From assembly GCF_019097595.1 (NCBI RefSeq), contig NC_080727.1:11045501-11109500 (forward strand): DNA of 64,000 nt, in the 5' to 3' direction. Shown here in pieces: positions 13,180-25,840 of the stretch. The DNA comes from Hemibagrus wyckioides. Its lineage: Eukaryota > Chordata > Actinopteri > Siluriformes > Bagridae. The stretch's first letter is position 1; the number at the start of each line of letters is the position of its first letter. A program made the position numbers and the translations under genes. Below the pieces are notes generated by a model. The model worked only from the letters and a program-made list of their open reading frames with translations, was not told where the DNA came from and searched no databases.

Positions 13180-13358
13180 CAGGATGTGTATTCCCATATC
13201 TCCTAAAGAGGAATCTAGGATATCTTTAAGTGCTGCCTTCGACTGACACTACGTAGCTTTTATCTTAAGTAGCCGATGCTCATAATTCCACTGTAGGGTG
13301 CCACTGCACAGCCACTGATGGTATTGAGTAAATGTCAAAAGTCTTCCCCCACCATCCA

Positions 13359-13361
<3 letters not shown>

Positions 13362-13396
<35 letters not shown>
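13362..13396. repeat. (GA)n microsatellite
   Basis: About 17 GA units. The intervening 13180-13360 and following 13397-14150 are AT-rich with no recognised content. Confidence 0.95.
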
Positions 13397-13399
<3 letters not shown>

Positions 13400-14152
13400 T
13401 ATTTATGGAGGAGTGTGAGGGGATTGGGGGAAGGGTCGTTTTTTTCCAGCCATTATCTTTTCCCATCAATCAAGGCATCATGAGTGCATCTTTTTATTGC
13501 ACGTGTGTGCTTTGTATGTAAGCGGTAATATCCATCAGTCAGTGACATCACCATCAACCACAATCCACCATTCAAACAAGACTATGAGATCAGAAATATA
13601 TGGACAGAATTTCCAGTGCAGCAACAAAAGTGTACAAGCTTTGTATTTTCTTTTTTTGGTTAAGGGTAATTTTTATAAAGATGTTGCAAAATTACAGCAG
13701 CAGGTGTCTAAGATTTTAAATTATAATACTGCAATTGGATTAATTTCCATGCAATATAAATGCATAATAATAATCACATTAACATGTGTTCATGTTATTA
13801 CTTTATTAAAGTAAGGACTGAAATAATGTTTTACTGACTGGAGCAAAATTAACTACTAAAACTATTATATAAGTGAAGCTATAAACTATTTTCTTTATCT
13901 AGAACACACAGCACACACTTGTGTATATAACGGGATTAGGTATATAATAATCAATGACATGGTGGTGTTATGGGGTCCTAAATGAAGCAGACCGTGAAGA
14001 ATTTAATTTCTTTCACACCAAAACTGATTTTATTTCTTAATGAATGATACGTCAAGAACAATAAATATAAGAAAAAAAACAATATTATGAATATATTTTT
14101 TCATAAGATTCTTTGTAAGATTTCAAGAAAAATATACTTCACGTAATAAACA

Positions 14153-15520
14153 GTGGTGCTTGAAAGTTTGCAAACCCTTTAGAATTTTCATTATTTCTGT
14201 ATAACTATGACCCAAAACAGATATTCACACAAGTCCTAAAAGTAGACAAAGTGGACCCACTAAAACAACGGAGTTAGCAGTTAATTTAAAGGTCCAATTA
14301 CAGTCCTTCTGTTTTCACTGAATGGGATGACAATCAGGTGTCAGTAATTGCTTGGTTTTGTTTAATGAACAGGGATCTTACCAAAGTCTGATCTTTAGAA
14401 CACGTGTTTGTGAAAGTGTATCATGGCACAAATAAGGGAGATTTGTGAGAACATCTGAAAAAGAGGTGTTGTTGCTCATCAGGCTGGAAATGGTTACAAA
14501 ACCATCTCCAAAGAGTTTGGACTCCACAAATTCACAGTCCACAAATCCACATTTTAACACCACTGCTACCCTCCCCAAAAGTGGGGACAAAGATTACTCC
14601 AAAATCAAAATGTGTAATAGTCTGTGAGGCCACAAAGGAAAGGGAGTAACTTCTAAGCAACTAAAGGACTCTCTTTTGTTGGCTAATGTAATGTTCATGA
14701 GTCCACCATCATGAGAACACTGAACAGCCTTGGTGAAAAGGAGAAAGGACAAGGAGAAAGTCCCTACTCTCCACAAAGAACATTGCTGCCTGTCTGAAGT
14801 TTGCTAAAGATCATGTGCATAAACCAGAGAAGTATTGGAAAAAATGTTTTGTGGATGGATAAGACAATAAAAGAGCTTTTTGGTTTAAATGAGCAGCATT
14901 ATGTTTGAAGAAAGGAAAACACTGCATTCCAGCATAATAACCTTATCCCTTCTGTGAAACATACTGGTGGTAGTGTCATGGTTTGGGCCTGTTTTGCTGC
15001 ATCTGGGTTGCCATCCTTAATGGAACAATGAATTCAAAATTATACCAGCAAAAGGAAAATGTGAGGACATCTGTCCATGAACTGAATCTCAGGAGAAAAT
15101 GTGTCATGCAGCAAGACAACGACCCCAAGCACACAAGACGTCCTACCAAAGAATGGATAAAGAGGAACAAAGTTAATGTTTTGGAAAGGCCTAGTCAAAT
15201 CCTGAAATTAATCCAATATAAATGTTGTCAAAGCAAGCAGTTCATGTGAGGAAACCCACCAACATCCCAGGTTTTAAGCTGTTCTGTACACAGGAATGGG
15301 CTAAAATTCCTTCAAGCCATTGTGCAGGGCTGATCAACAGTTACCGGAAATCTTTAACTGCACTTATTTGCTGCACAAAGGGGTCGCAACAGACACTGAA
15401 GGGTTCACACGTAATACTGTAATATTCTTTTTAATCAATAAATTCCGAGGTATAATATTTGTCTCATTTGTTCGAATGCGTTGACCTTTTCTACTCATGA
15501 GGCTTGTGGGAAAATCTAAC
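14153..15520 (+). mobile_element. Degenerate Tc1-like transposon with transposase remnant
   Basis: The left end CAGTGGTGCTTGAAAGTTTG is the terminal sequence of a common fish Tc1-like family; the segment GGACCCACTAAAACAACGG follows as expected. Transposase remains are on the plus strand: an N-terminal piece in the frame at 14445-14570 (helix-turn-helix region) and a catalytic-core piece at 14983-15215 with QQDNDPKHT, the DDE motif neighbourhood, and EWIK. Frames are broken by stops and shifts. The 3' inverted repeat can be followed to about 15430-15520 (ATTTGTCTCATTTGTT) but the terminus is too diverged to place. It cannot make a protein. Confidence 0.88.
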
Positions 15521-16062
15521 AATGTTAATGGTAAAAGCAGACAGGGGGATACTGTAAAGGGTCTGTAAATTATGCTTGGCCATGCTGATTCAAAGTCACT
15601 TGTACATTGGGGAAGAAACTGCTACTGGAGAAGACTACCCCAAGTTGACAAGTTTGCAAGTTGTTATTTCAGTTATAGGCAGGAATTATGAGTTGCAACT
15701 TCACCTTAAACACAGCATTAGCTCCCAAGTGCTCTCCTTATGTTTCTCCCAAGAGAAGTCCTCCCCTTATAAACTGTGCTTGACCCTCATCATGGGCCCG
15801 CACCAACACACACACACACACACATTCATCTCAAATTAAAAGCGCTCCCTCAGTACTTTTTTCCAGATCGCTTCACCCTTTCATCTTCGCTCTCCATGCT
15901 TGCCTTTTCTTTCCAACCTTCTCTTTCCATTCATCTTTTATTTCTGTTTCACCAGTAGTCTTTCCCACTATGTCCCCTCTCACTATGTCTGCAGATCTGT
16001 ATTGACTGTACATTGAGCATATGATGAGCTTGTAATTTAGCACAAGCTGAACAAGACAGCAG
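15521..16062. other. Intron filler with (CA)n at 15807-15824
   Basis: Unique sequence with a short CA run and a CT-rich stretch. No gene or named repeat seen. Confidence 0.7.
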
Positions 16063-16239
16063 TAGAGAGAGAGAGAGAGAGAGAGAGAGAATTGAAATTG
16101 AATTGAGAGAGAATTGAGATCACCAAGCTGTATGTTGAGACATAGCTCAATGTGGGAGCCTCAAAAATAGAAATGTACAGCTGAGAAAGAGTGCTGCACC
16201 TTGAGGGTGAGTTCTGTTTTTTGGCACCTTTTATCAAAC

Positions 16240-16302
<63 letters not shown>

Positions 16303-16358
16303 AGTCTTCAAGCTTGTGTGTGTGTGTGTGTGTGTGTGGATGGGTGGGTGGGTGGGTG
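16063..16358. repeat. Cluster of (GA)n, (GT)n and (GGGT)n arrays
   Basis: GA units at 16063-16091, a longer array of about 30 GA units at 16241-16301, GT units at 16315-16338 and five TGGG units at 16339-16358. The longest GA array in this half of the intron. Confidence 0.95.
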
Positions 16359-17305
16359 TATTAATATTGCAATATTAATGAGAAAGCTTGTTGAATATTA
16401 TAGTATATTGCATAATTAACTGGCATGTGATTATTATAGTAACAGATGTTCTGTGTACCTCAGTTAAGCAGCCACACTATAAGAATGGCCATGATGGCCT
16501 GTTATCTGCAAATGCTCCCACACAGGAGAATCTGTGGTGTGTGAGAGAAAGCAGATAGTCAGAATCACTAACACACACATATACCATATACATAGAAACC
16601 CATGAACCTTTTCACAACTATTGCGTCTAGCGTGTTACACTGCGTTTGCTTTTCCCAACACTAAAAGGCTAACAACACTTTTAGAGTCTCATTGTTGGAT
16701 TATTCATGTTTAATTCTTTTTACATGAGGCCAGAAACTTTTTCAGGGTGCCCGTGTTCAGCATTGAATTTATTTGTGAAGTCACAATCCACAATAGTAGT
16801 TGATGGCTCGAATGATAGTAGACAATCAGGGCTTTAAGAATTTGCAGTTCCTTATATGTACTTCTTTTCCCTAGCACACTAGGTTTAAATATTTTAGTTT
16901 TATTGTGGCAGTTATATGAGGTGATTCACTATCAAAAATTTTGTTGTTTGGTGTATCACTACAGCAATGTAATTTTGGAGAGGTGTGAACTGTTTGCCCA
17001 GCAGGGGGCTCACACACCTCCTGTCACCCTGCCCACCAGTAACTAAACACTAAACACAGTCTCAAAACTCTACACACAGAAACCCAACAGTGTCCTTACT
17101 AATCTTATAACAGACTTGTGGTGATAAAAATACATCATTGGTTTATACTGATTGAAAATGTACAATAAATCAATTTCAATGGAAAGCCAGTGTACTATAA
17201 TTAAAGATTAAATATATGGCCAAGTGAGAGGCCAAAATTAGATTAAATTACATTAGATTCAGCGATATTATCATTGAGTAGAGTACACGTACAAAGCTGA
17301 GGAAA
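16359..17305. other. Intron filler
   Basis: AT-rich unique sequence. No gene, repeat family or enhancer-like block recognised. Confidence 0.7.
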
Positions 17306-17473
17306 TGCAGTTGGCATCTAACCAGAAGTGTAAAACAGTTACATTAGGTGTAAAGTGAAAAGAGACAATGAGATGCCAACAAAGTGCAAGTGGCATGTTA
17401 TCAACAGTGCAAATGGGATGTAAGAGAAAGGAAAAAAAAAGAAAAAAAGAAAAAAAAAAGTGCAGTTGGCATG
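17306..17473. repeat. Four scattered copies of a TGCARNTGGSAT word
   Basis: TGCAGTTGGCAT (17306), TGCAAGTGGCATG (17385), TGCAAATGGGATG (17408) and TGCAGTTGGCATG (17461), plus one inverted AGATGCCAAC at 17371. Spacing is irregular (79, 23 and 53 bases), so this is at most a decayed minisatellite. A-rich tract at 17427-17460. Confidence 0.4.
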
Positions 17474-18019
17474 ATGCATGTCATACTATGAAACCTGTTT
17501 AAGGTTAGTCCCTGTGCAGAAGTACAGGTGTGTGTTTGCAAACTGTGCAGTGGTGTAAACTGCAAAACACTGTTCTGTCATAGCCAGCTCTAACTCTTTT
17601 AGCAATTTGTGCCTTCATTTGCCATACGCATCAATGAACCTTGGGTGCTCATGATCCTGTTGTCAGTTTACTGGTTTTCCTTCTTTGGGTCATATATCAC
17701 ATGGTGACATATATCTCTTGAAAACATAAAAATATCAGTGATTAATGAATTATTTGCACTTGAATTCAATCACTCTCACACACACACACACACCCACACA
17801 CACAGCATTCACACAAGTTTCTGAAATCATGCCACCTCGGTGGTCCACAAAAAAGGCAACAGATATTAACCTCTCTTTGAGCTTTCACCATGCACTCATT
17901 CTCACACACCTTATTCCTCACTTTTGAATCTCATTTCAATTAAATCAGCATTCCATAATAGTGCCACTCTCTACAGCAATGTTTTTTAATCACCTTCATG
18001 CTCTAGGCTCATCCCTACC

Positions 18020-18260
18020 ACTCAAATGTATTATGGGAGCCAGCGGAGAAGGGATGGAGGGATTCCATTCGACACGGAGGATTGGGAGTTGGCCTCCAGA
18101 CAATGGAGGGAGGCTGGCACACGGATTAAAACCACCGACATTATCAACCTGCCTGCCGATTCTGGGAGGGAGGAACAGGCCTCTGCAAAATGCCAAACAA
18201 ACCTGCTGCTCAGTGTCTCACTGTGGATTACTGTCACTCAACATTCAGAGTGAGAAAGCA
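18020..18260. promoter_or_regulatory. Candidate conserved non-coding element
   Basis: About 240 bases of markedly higher GC and complexity than its surroundings, with CpGs (CAGCGGAGAAGG, TTCGACACGGAGG, ACCACCGACATTATC). Open frames in several registers cross it, none resembling a known protein. A (CA)n run lies upstream at 17775-17804. Confidence 0.35.
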
Positions 18261-18570
18261 GGCGGGAAAGAGAGAGAGAGAAACGTCTTATTTATTTAAC
18301 ACCCCACACCCTAATCTAATTCCAGCACAGGGAGGGGGGAATATCCTGGGAAGATTTAAACATGTAGAACTACTGGCTCTTGGACCATCAAACAGACTTC
18401 CAAACTCAACTTCTCTTTCATCCAGCAAAACAAAAGGTTGTAGGACATTTTTCCCTTTTGTTTTGTTTTGAGCTTTTATTCTGACCCCTCATTACATTTG
18501 ACCATTAATGCCTCACTACATTACACAATATATTAGTCCAAATTAAACCGTCTACCTGAGAAGACAGTTT

Positions 18571-18593
18571 AACTTCAGACACTGTCTGAAGTT
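18571..18593. repeat. Perfect hairpin, 10-bp arms, 3-base loop
   Basis: AACTTCAGAC, ACT, GTCTGAAGTT: exact inverted repeat in otherwise unremarkable sequence. Confidence 0.8.
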
Positions 18594-19129
18594 CCCGTGA
18601 GAAAGTATCAGAGGAAGATTGGACTATGCTTCAAAGAATGGTCTATAAGAAGATGAAGAGCACAATCTTAAAACAACGGTGGATGTACATAAAATCAGAT
18701 AAGAAGCATACAAGGTGGTGTCTGATGATGTCCCACTGTTGTGTGATAAGACTGATGTTGGTTCAATTCACAGTGGAAAGCTTCAAGTGATGGAGTATAT
18801 GTCACTTTGATAAGTCTTGTGAAATTATTCAAAGATCAAGGCTTGCAGGAAACAATCCTTTTAAACATAACTTCCAACAATGGCCCTGAAACCAGACCCC
18901 TTCTCTGTGAACAGAGGTCTTAACATAAAACATAAAAAGCACTCTTTTAAAAAGGGCTTATTCCACCAATATGGTACTTGGCCTTAAATGATTATTTTAT
19001 GAAATTCTTAATCTCTACCTTAGAGAGTTTGCTAATGTATTTATCTGATTATCATAGGATTACATGGGCATATTCACTGCTCTGTAGGATACAGGGTGTT
19101 GGGCATGGCGAAAGCTGGGATTAGGGTTT

Positions 19130-19440
19130 GTTAAGATGAATTGGGTCAATAGATAGTGATTAGGGTCCAGAAAGCCATGAGCCAGACTTACTCTATTAAG
19201 TTTTTCAGTTCTTTCATAAGCAGTGGCTATAGGCAATCATGCTAGGTGCCTTGCTAATGCCCAGAGGTTCTCAAGCACATTGATAAATGCCAAATGTAAT
19301 CCCTGTGTTCACATTTTGAGTCGTAATGCTTCTAGCAAGGTCCGAAGAGTCACCCTGACCCCTGTGTCATTCCAGCCTAATTTTCTAGATGCTTGCGAAA
19401 GGGTTAAATGGCAGGTACACCAATACACAAGGTCCTTATT
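19130..19440. promoter_or_regulatory. Weak candidate conserved non-coding element
   Basis: Balanced composition with CAATCATGCTAGG and GGGTTAAATGGCAGG words. A 73-codon open frame crosses it without resemblance to a known protein. 18261-19130 shows nothing further. Confidence 0.22.
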
Positions 19441-19689
19441 ATGAGTAATGAACAAAACAGCATTAAAAATTCATTTCTACTTGGAAAAAAGTGGTGTTAA
19501 GTAAAAATGTAAATAATAACCAAGCACACCTTAAACCAGTGGTTAGATAGAACCTCAAAATAAGAGATAGTTTATATGTGCACTTTATTTAAATTCATGT
19601 TTAATGTTTTCATAATATAAAAAAGACACTGTACTTGTATGGAAAATCCAAATCCAAATAGATGTATTAGATCTGAAAAAAAAAAAACA

Positions 19690-19960
19690 ATGTGATTATC
19701 ACTAAGGTGCCCTTAATTAAATGGCTGATGATATTGTCCATCATACATCAGCTTCATCCCATGTTTAGTTTAGATATGATAACTAATCTCCATGCTCTCG
19801 CAGGTCACCATGGTAATGTGTGATCAATTTCCTGAGTTTGCCCATGCATCCCGAGGGGCCATAAACATTCATTAGTGATGCTCAACGACAGCCCAGCATG
19901 TTTGGCGAACACATTTAAAAGCATAGCTGGGAACAAACAGTCACTAACTTCAAAACAGCT
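19690..19960. promoter_or_regulatory. Candidate conserved non-coding element
   Basis: Contains CTTAATTAAATGG, a homeodomain-like cluster, CTCGCAGGTCACCATGG and CATCCCGAGGGGCC within 200 bases, bordered by AT-rich filler. Composition call only. Confidence 0.32.
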
Positions 19961-21980
19961 GTACACACTTGGACATACACACGTAGTCAGTCAGATATAT
20001 GGACACATATTGTTTATGAGCATGTGTTTAAACAAAACTGATGCTAAGGGCAAACTGGCGATGATAACTGCCCTCTGTGCTGGTCTAAAATGGCTGGAGT
20101 GCATCTTGACTGAAGCATTTGCATTTGAACATCAATCTTTACAGTCTTAAACAACTTAAAGCAGTATCTAGAGAACACAGCTAGAATGAAGTAGACCATT
20201 TCGATTGTTCCCGTAAACATTATCCAACACAGGAAGCACAAATAGACCCCTTTTTAGACTGAAATATTTGTCAAATTGTGAGTACTTTATTTCAACACAT
20301 ACTATATCCTATCTGATTTGATGCAGGATGAAAACAAAAAACAACAGTGACTTTCGACAGTAGATGTTGCATCAACCATACTGTAAGATTTTGCTAGTAA
20401 CGTCTAATAATGTCTATGAATTCATGGATTTTGTTATTATTAGAGTGAATGTTTCTCTCTACATTTAAAACAAAATAATAATAAATGATTCCAGGACCCA
20501 GGTACCAGCACAGAAAACTTGCTTCAGCATGGCTAATTTTTATTTCTCTATGCTGTTTCTCAGCAGCGGTCAACACGTCAATCATTTCTAATATAGCTAA
20601 TAAATAGGACATAGCTCACATTTTACAGATTTTGTTTATTGACAGTGGAAACTGACTAGATTGCTGTTTCTAAATTACATTTGTCCAAACTGCAAGCTGA
20701 AACACAGATTGGTGAAATCTTTAAAAAAATGTGTTTTGCAAAATTGTTAATAGTTCAGCTGTAATAATTATTAAAGTTAAGCCATAAGAATATGTTTGGA
20801 GAAATGTGAGAAACCTGAGAAAACCTAGTAATTTCATTCTGATGAAAAAAGTAAAAGCAAAATATGCAAAATAGCAAAATATGACCTTGTGATATCTGAT
20901 TTGCACAAATGTATAAGCAGTGATGACCATGCGTTAAATCCTTTCTTAGTTTGTGTGCTTAGCATTATTGAGCTGTCTCCATGAAAATCATTCCTTTCAA
21001 CCAAATAACATCCTAAAGTATCTTCGTGTGTGTGTGTGTGTGTATGCATACTCTGCAATGATGTGTCTGCCCGCACTGTAAATACCTGTATTATTAGAGC
21101 AGTCATATGCTTATGGTTAAGACAGTACTGAAATGTGGACCAGACACTATAAGTATTCTCGTTCTGTCTTAAATAGATACATTTAAAACAAATAAGTCTG
21201 AAGTTGGAAAAAAAAATGATTGTAGTGTGATGATGTAATGATGAAGTGATATAAGGAAACAAGCTACATTGCACTGAGCATGAAATGTGGCCTATGTAGT
21301 CCAGGGAGTAGCACACATTTAGCCTGTGGGAGTAAGTAACATGCGATTAAAAATGGAAAAAGACTCCAACTCCATGAAAACACAAGGTAACAAGACATTC
21401 ACTGTGTGTGGTGTGTGTGTGTGTATGTATTGAATTACACATATACAAGATAAGCTACATTTTGATGTCATACTCACTTGTCATTTTGATCTCATACTAT
21501 ACTGAAACAAAACATCTAAATACTCCCATTCCACCATAACTGTTTTTGTTAACAACTTTTCTTATTATTACTCTACGATTCTCCAGGAAATTATTATGTG
21601 AAGCAAAGACAATATGTTGTAAAAACACCAAATATGGAGGACTTGTGCAGAATTCCACCCTTTACACAAGCCCTACCAAATATTTTACATTTTAGCCCAT
21701 AATTCCTGTATAATACACCCCAACCTTCACATAACTGGTGCAATAATATTCACAAGTACCTTAACATTAATAAATAGGGCTAATAATCATGACTGAGGCT
21801 GATTCTAAAACATTACAGAGGCCTTAGTTTATTTTGCTGTGATTTTTTTGAAGATTGATTTTACCTTCTAAGTTTAGTCAACAGCAGCATTACAATATGC
21901 AAGCAACAGTTTTTCAGCAACCACTAGTCCAAATAAAGTTTAGATTGAGACTGTATTTGGTTTTCAGTGGATGGCTTGCT
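19961..21980. other. Intron filler
   Basis: AT-rich; ATTTGCAT-type octamer at about 20116, short (GT)n runs at 21027-21042 and 21407-21424. The minus-strand 160-codon frame at 20834-21316 includes a CA-derived His-Thr run and is not a gene. Confidence 0.7.
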
Positions 21981-21984
21981 AATA

Positions 21985-22300
21985 AACTAATAAAGTGCTA
22001 ATTGGGTAAGTGTGCATTTTGTATGGCATTTGAAATATTCCACAGGGAGTAGGAGCTTGGTCACTGTAACCGTCCCACCAACACCTGGTAAGGATTTTGA
22101 CACCAGGGAGACACCCACTTTGCTGGACAGTAATTCTGGAGCACATCCTGAACTTCTGGAAGATGGACATAGGGATACATGTTAAAGATTAATAGTAACT
22201 TAACTTTAAACTTTTTAATTTTTTTATGTTTCTATACTTCTGTAAAGCTGCTATGCGACAATGTCCATTGTTAAAAACGCTATACAAATGAATTGAATTG
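21985..22300 (+). mobile_element. Interspersed repeat, 3' tail with AATTG-type end
   Basis: The segment TTTCTATACTTCTGTAAAGC, TGCGACAATGTCCATTGTT, ending in GAATTGAATTGAA, is the tail of a repeat also present at 47930-48105. From memory it is widespread in fish introns. The body upstream (21985-22190) is less certain. Class (LINE or SINE) not resolved. Confidence 0.55.
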
Positions 22301-22688
22301 AACTGAATGGACAGTAACACTGATGCCATCACCAGGTACTGAAAGCAACAGCAGAAGTCAGCAGCTTCTGTCAGCAGCACCAAGAACAGAACATGCCGCA
22401 TCCCTCACCTTGCAGAGACCTTTACACTTTTTCAATTGCTGACACTGGATCAATACCTATTCAGTTCAGAAGTTCTATTCAGTTCATCTGCTAGTTACAA
22501 TGCTGATTCCATATAAATCCTACAAACATTCAACCCCTCATTCTTGAGATATTGTGCTAGTGAGAATCTTGAATCTTGAACAGAATCATGGACAAATGCA
22601 AAGATGGACTATATATATAAATCTTAGCTAACCAAAAATGAGCAAAAGTTGTTGAATACATAATTAACATCATGAAAGAAACTACATA

Positions 22689-22696
22689 CATTCAAC
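22689..22696. repeat. hAT target-site duplication, left copy
   Basis: CATTCAAC, repeated exactly at 23919-23926. Confidence 0.93.
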
Positions 22697-23653
22697 TAGG
22701 GGTGCTCCGATCAGGATTTTTGTGGCCGATCACCGATCTCCGATCACTAGAAGCTGTATCGACCGATACCGATACCGATTACAGGGTCTATTTCAAGCCT
22801 TATCATATAGCATTATTTAGTAAACTATATTTAACAACAATGTAAACTAAGTATTGAAATTACTAGAAGGGGAATATCATGAATTGATAACTGTATTTAT
22901 TGGCAAGCAACATGTGCAACGTGTCAACTTAAAACATAGCAGCCTGTGCTTGGTTAGTAAATGAGAACAGCTTAGAGCTGGACAAACACAACTTTCCTGT
23001 AGATTATATAAAAATAAATAAAATAACAGACAGAACACACAGAGTCTACCTAGAAATTAACTGATGTTATGTTGTTCTTCATAAGGCTGTCGACATGTGT
23101 AAACACTGTGGTATAACTCAGGGGCATTTCTAGGATTTGAAAACATCAGGGGCTGTCTGTTCTGGTCCATTGTTCACCTAAGTCATATATGTATTTTAAC
23201 TTAAATACTGCATTAGATGAATAATAGAAAGTCATGATGTCCAGACTGTAATGTCTTAGCGCTTTAACAGTTATTTAATTCAAGGCTTTTGTACATATTG
23301 GGTATGGAATAATGTTCTAGAGGGTCTTATATGTCAGGGGTTTTCAGAATCAGAGACAGTGGGCCTCCTTTTTGACACAAAATACATTTGTTAGCCGACT
23401 TTTATCAAATGTGTTAACATTAAATATTAGAAGTTAGACTATTACCTGAATAATAAGATAGTTGTGTTTTCTGCCCGTATTTTTAATTGGCGTCGCGCTC
23501 AAGGTCTGTAAGGTATTTTAGTCACGTGGTGTGAAAGCGGCGCTACGCAGACCGATAGGAGTGCGACATTACAGTATCGCGAGAGCGGTTCTAGAGCATA
23601 TACCAGCGCACACTCTCGCGGTATTTTGGCGTGTGTGTGTGTGTGTGTGTGTA

Positions 23654-23699
<46 letters not shown>

Positions 23700-23918
23700 C
23701 GCGGAGTGAGTGGCGCTTGAGTTGCTGAACTCTCCCGCTCTCTCTTAGCGCTAGCCAACTTTATACACTATGTAGAATTGCCATTTTAGCAGCGCGGAAA
23801 AAAATTGCGTCATCTGATCGGCTTTTCTAGATCGGCCATTATAGAGACCGCCGATCAAACTTCCCAAAGCAATTATCGGCCGATTATGATCGGCGACCGA
23901 TCAATCAGAGCACCCCTA
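22697..23918. mobile_element. Non-autonomous hAT-superfamily transposon, complete, 1222 bp
   Basis: Ends are imperfect terminal inverted repeats: left TAGGGGTGCTCCGATCAGG, right, reversed, TAGGGGTGCTCTGATTGATC. The element is flanked by an exact 8-bp duplication CATTCAAC (22689-22696 and 23919-23926), the hAT signature. Subterminal regions are dense in CGATC/GATCGG words. No transposase frame is present. The interior has a CpG-rich segment (about 23485-23625) and a (GT)n-(GC)n array (23632-23702). The intact duplication suggests insertion without later end loss. Confidence 0.93.
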
Positions 23919-23926
23919 CATTCAAC
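23919..23926. repeat. hAT target-site duplication, right copy
   Basis: CATTCAAC, identical to 22689-22696. Confidence 0.93.
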
Positions 23927-24254
23927 CACTCGTGCTAACAGGAATCTAGAACTGACAGATGGACAGACGGACAAATGGATGGATACTCAGTGGGGGAGGC
24001 ATAAAAATATTCAGGTTTTGATTTATAGATATACTATGTGGTCAAAACTATGACCCTCACACTACCGACCTCAGTTTGAGTACTAATCCATGCTCATTTT
24101 CCACACACATATATCCCCATTATCCTTCAATAAACCTATTTTGCATTCTGTCCTCAAGTCAGTGTTCTGCTTTTGGGTCCTCAGTCCTAGTAGGTTATCA
24201 CTTTTCCCTTCACTGAAACTATGGGGCCAAGCCCAATGCACAAAATAAGGTTCA

Positions 24255-24405
24255 AAAAATGAGGGCGACCAAGCATCTGTGGGATGTGCTAGACAAACAC
24301 GTCCAATCAAAGTAGGCCTCACCTCACAACTTACAGGACTTAAAAGATCTGATGCAAACGTTGTTTTGGCAGAACAAGAGGGACCTACTCAATTGCTACT
24401 AATAC
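24255..24405 (+). pseudogene. Tc1-like transposase C-terminal fragment
   Basis: CATCTGTGGGATGTGCTAGA encodes HLWDVL, the conserved region after the last catalytic residue of Tc1 transposases; NLQDLKDLMQ follows after an in-frame stop, then VLAEQEGPTQ at the C-terminus. About 60-70 bases are missing between the last two pieces compared with the family as I remember it. A second fragment of apparently the same family is at 28040-28260. Confidence 0.8.
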
Positions 24406-25440
24406 CTACTAATTTTTTTTACTTATTTAATATATTAAATAAATCAAATAACACCAATAACCTAGCCTTGGTGATTAAGGTAATAATGTTTATTATAATG
24501 ATTTTTTATAATAGTTTTGTTAATGAATGCATTCTTTTATTCAGTCAGCTACTCTCATCAGAAACAGGATGAGCCAGTTGGGATGATGCATTTGTCCTGT
24601 TTCTGTTCGAAATAAGCACAGAGATATCAAGATGAGACAGAATTAACAATTTAATTGCACAATGAGGAAAACAATTGTGATTATATTCTGTGAATAAAAA
24701 CATGATTTCTGAATAATGTGAAAATGTTGAGCAGTAGTATATTACAGGCCAAAAAAAAAAAAAATGGGCCAGATTCAGCCAGCAGGCCCTGTGCTTGACT
24801 GGATACTTGTGGCTGCATCATGTGCTCTAGATACTAGGTAGCTAACAAGGCACAATTTAGTTTTTTTCCAAGCAGGGGAAAAAAGCAGACAATCTGAAAT
24901 TTCAACATTAGTTTTCTACCTTTTTTAACCTCTTCTGCTTATTTTTTGTATTTGTTTGCAACAGATATGAAAATGGTCATGAATATCGTCTGATCAATAG
25001 ACTCACACATGCAAATATGCACTTACAAAATGATAGACTAGATAACAGCTAATCCTGTGAATCATAAATAAATGAGTCCAGCCATAGAGGAACTGTGTAA
25101 CCTGGAGTCTCAGGCCATTAACATTCCACCAGATGCTAATATTGGTGTTTAAAAACATGAATAAATCTTTTTCATTAACATAAGAAAAACAGTGGCACAT
25201 TTTGGAAGAGACTAAGAAACTGGCCTGAGCAAAAGGAGTTATTGTCTTACACTTTGGCCATTTGAAACATCTTACCGACTCTTGGTACACAAACACACAA
25301 ATACTTACACATACACTCAGGAGCATATTGTACAGGTGTGAATTGTCTGGCTTTTAAATGTTTCTGATAGAATGTTTCTGTAGACTTCTGAATTCATTCT
25401 GCTGCTACAGTATTAAGTTACTTCATCAATAAAGATTAGT
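24406..25440. other. Intron filler
   Basis: AT-rich sequence; A-run at 24751-24764. No gene or recognised repeat. Confidence 0.7.
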
Positions 25441-25522
25441 GAGACCATTCTAGAAGCAGCCATGCAAGTCCAAGCCATGATACTCCTTCACCTCCACCAT
25501 GCTTAACCAAGGAGCGATCATG

Positions 25523-25720
25523 GGAGGTGGTGTGTTAGTGGTAAAGGTGTTGGACTATTGATTAGAAGGTTGTGAGGTCAAATCCCAGGTCCACCAAGCT
25601 GCCACTGCTGAGCAAGGCCCTTAACCCTCAATTGCTAAGTTGTATAAAATGTGATAAATTGTAAGTTGCTCTGCAAAGGGTGTAAGGCTGTAAGGGTGTC
25701 TGCCAAATGCCAAAAATGTA
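25523..25720 (+). mobile_element. tRNA-derived SINE with target-site duplication
   Basis: Polymerase III promoter boxes are visible: A box TGTGTTAGTGG (25531-25541) and B box GGTCAAATCCC (25576-25586). The tail region GTGTCTGCCAAATGCCAAAA is typical of fish SINEs. Flanked by ATCATG at 25517-25522 and 25721-25726. The same family lies inverted at 30841-31003. Confidence 0.82.
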
Positions 25721-25840
25721 ATCATGAGCAGATCCAGTTTTACACCACACTTAGGCCTGTTTCAGAACGTTTGTGGCTTTAGATAATTCCGATCTGGCTT
25801 CCTGATTCTTAGTGCTCGTGAAATGTTTGCATCTTGTGTT

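Noticed and set aside
20834..21316. 160-codon minus-strand frame
   Set aside because: Contains a His-Thr run from a GT microsatellite and nothing protein-like.
23814..23830. GTCATCTG word as part of the missing dach2 mini-exon
   Set aside because: It lies within the hAT element's right inverted repeat and lacks the flanking codons and splice sites.
25523..25590. tRNA gene
   Set aside because: A and B boxes belong to a SINE; no cloverleaf with paired acceptor stem could be drawn.
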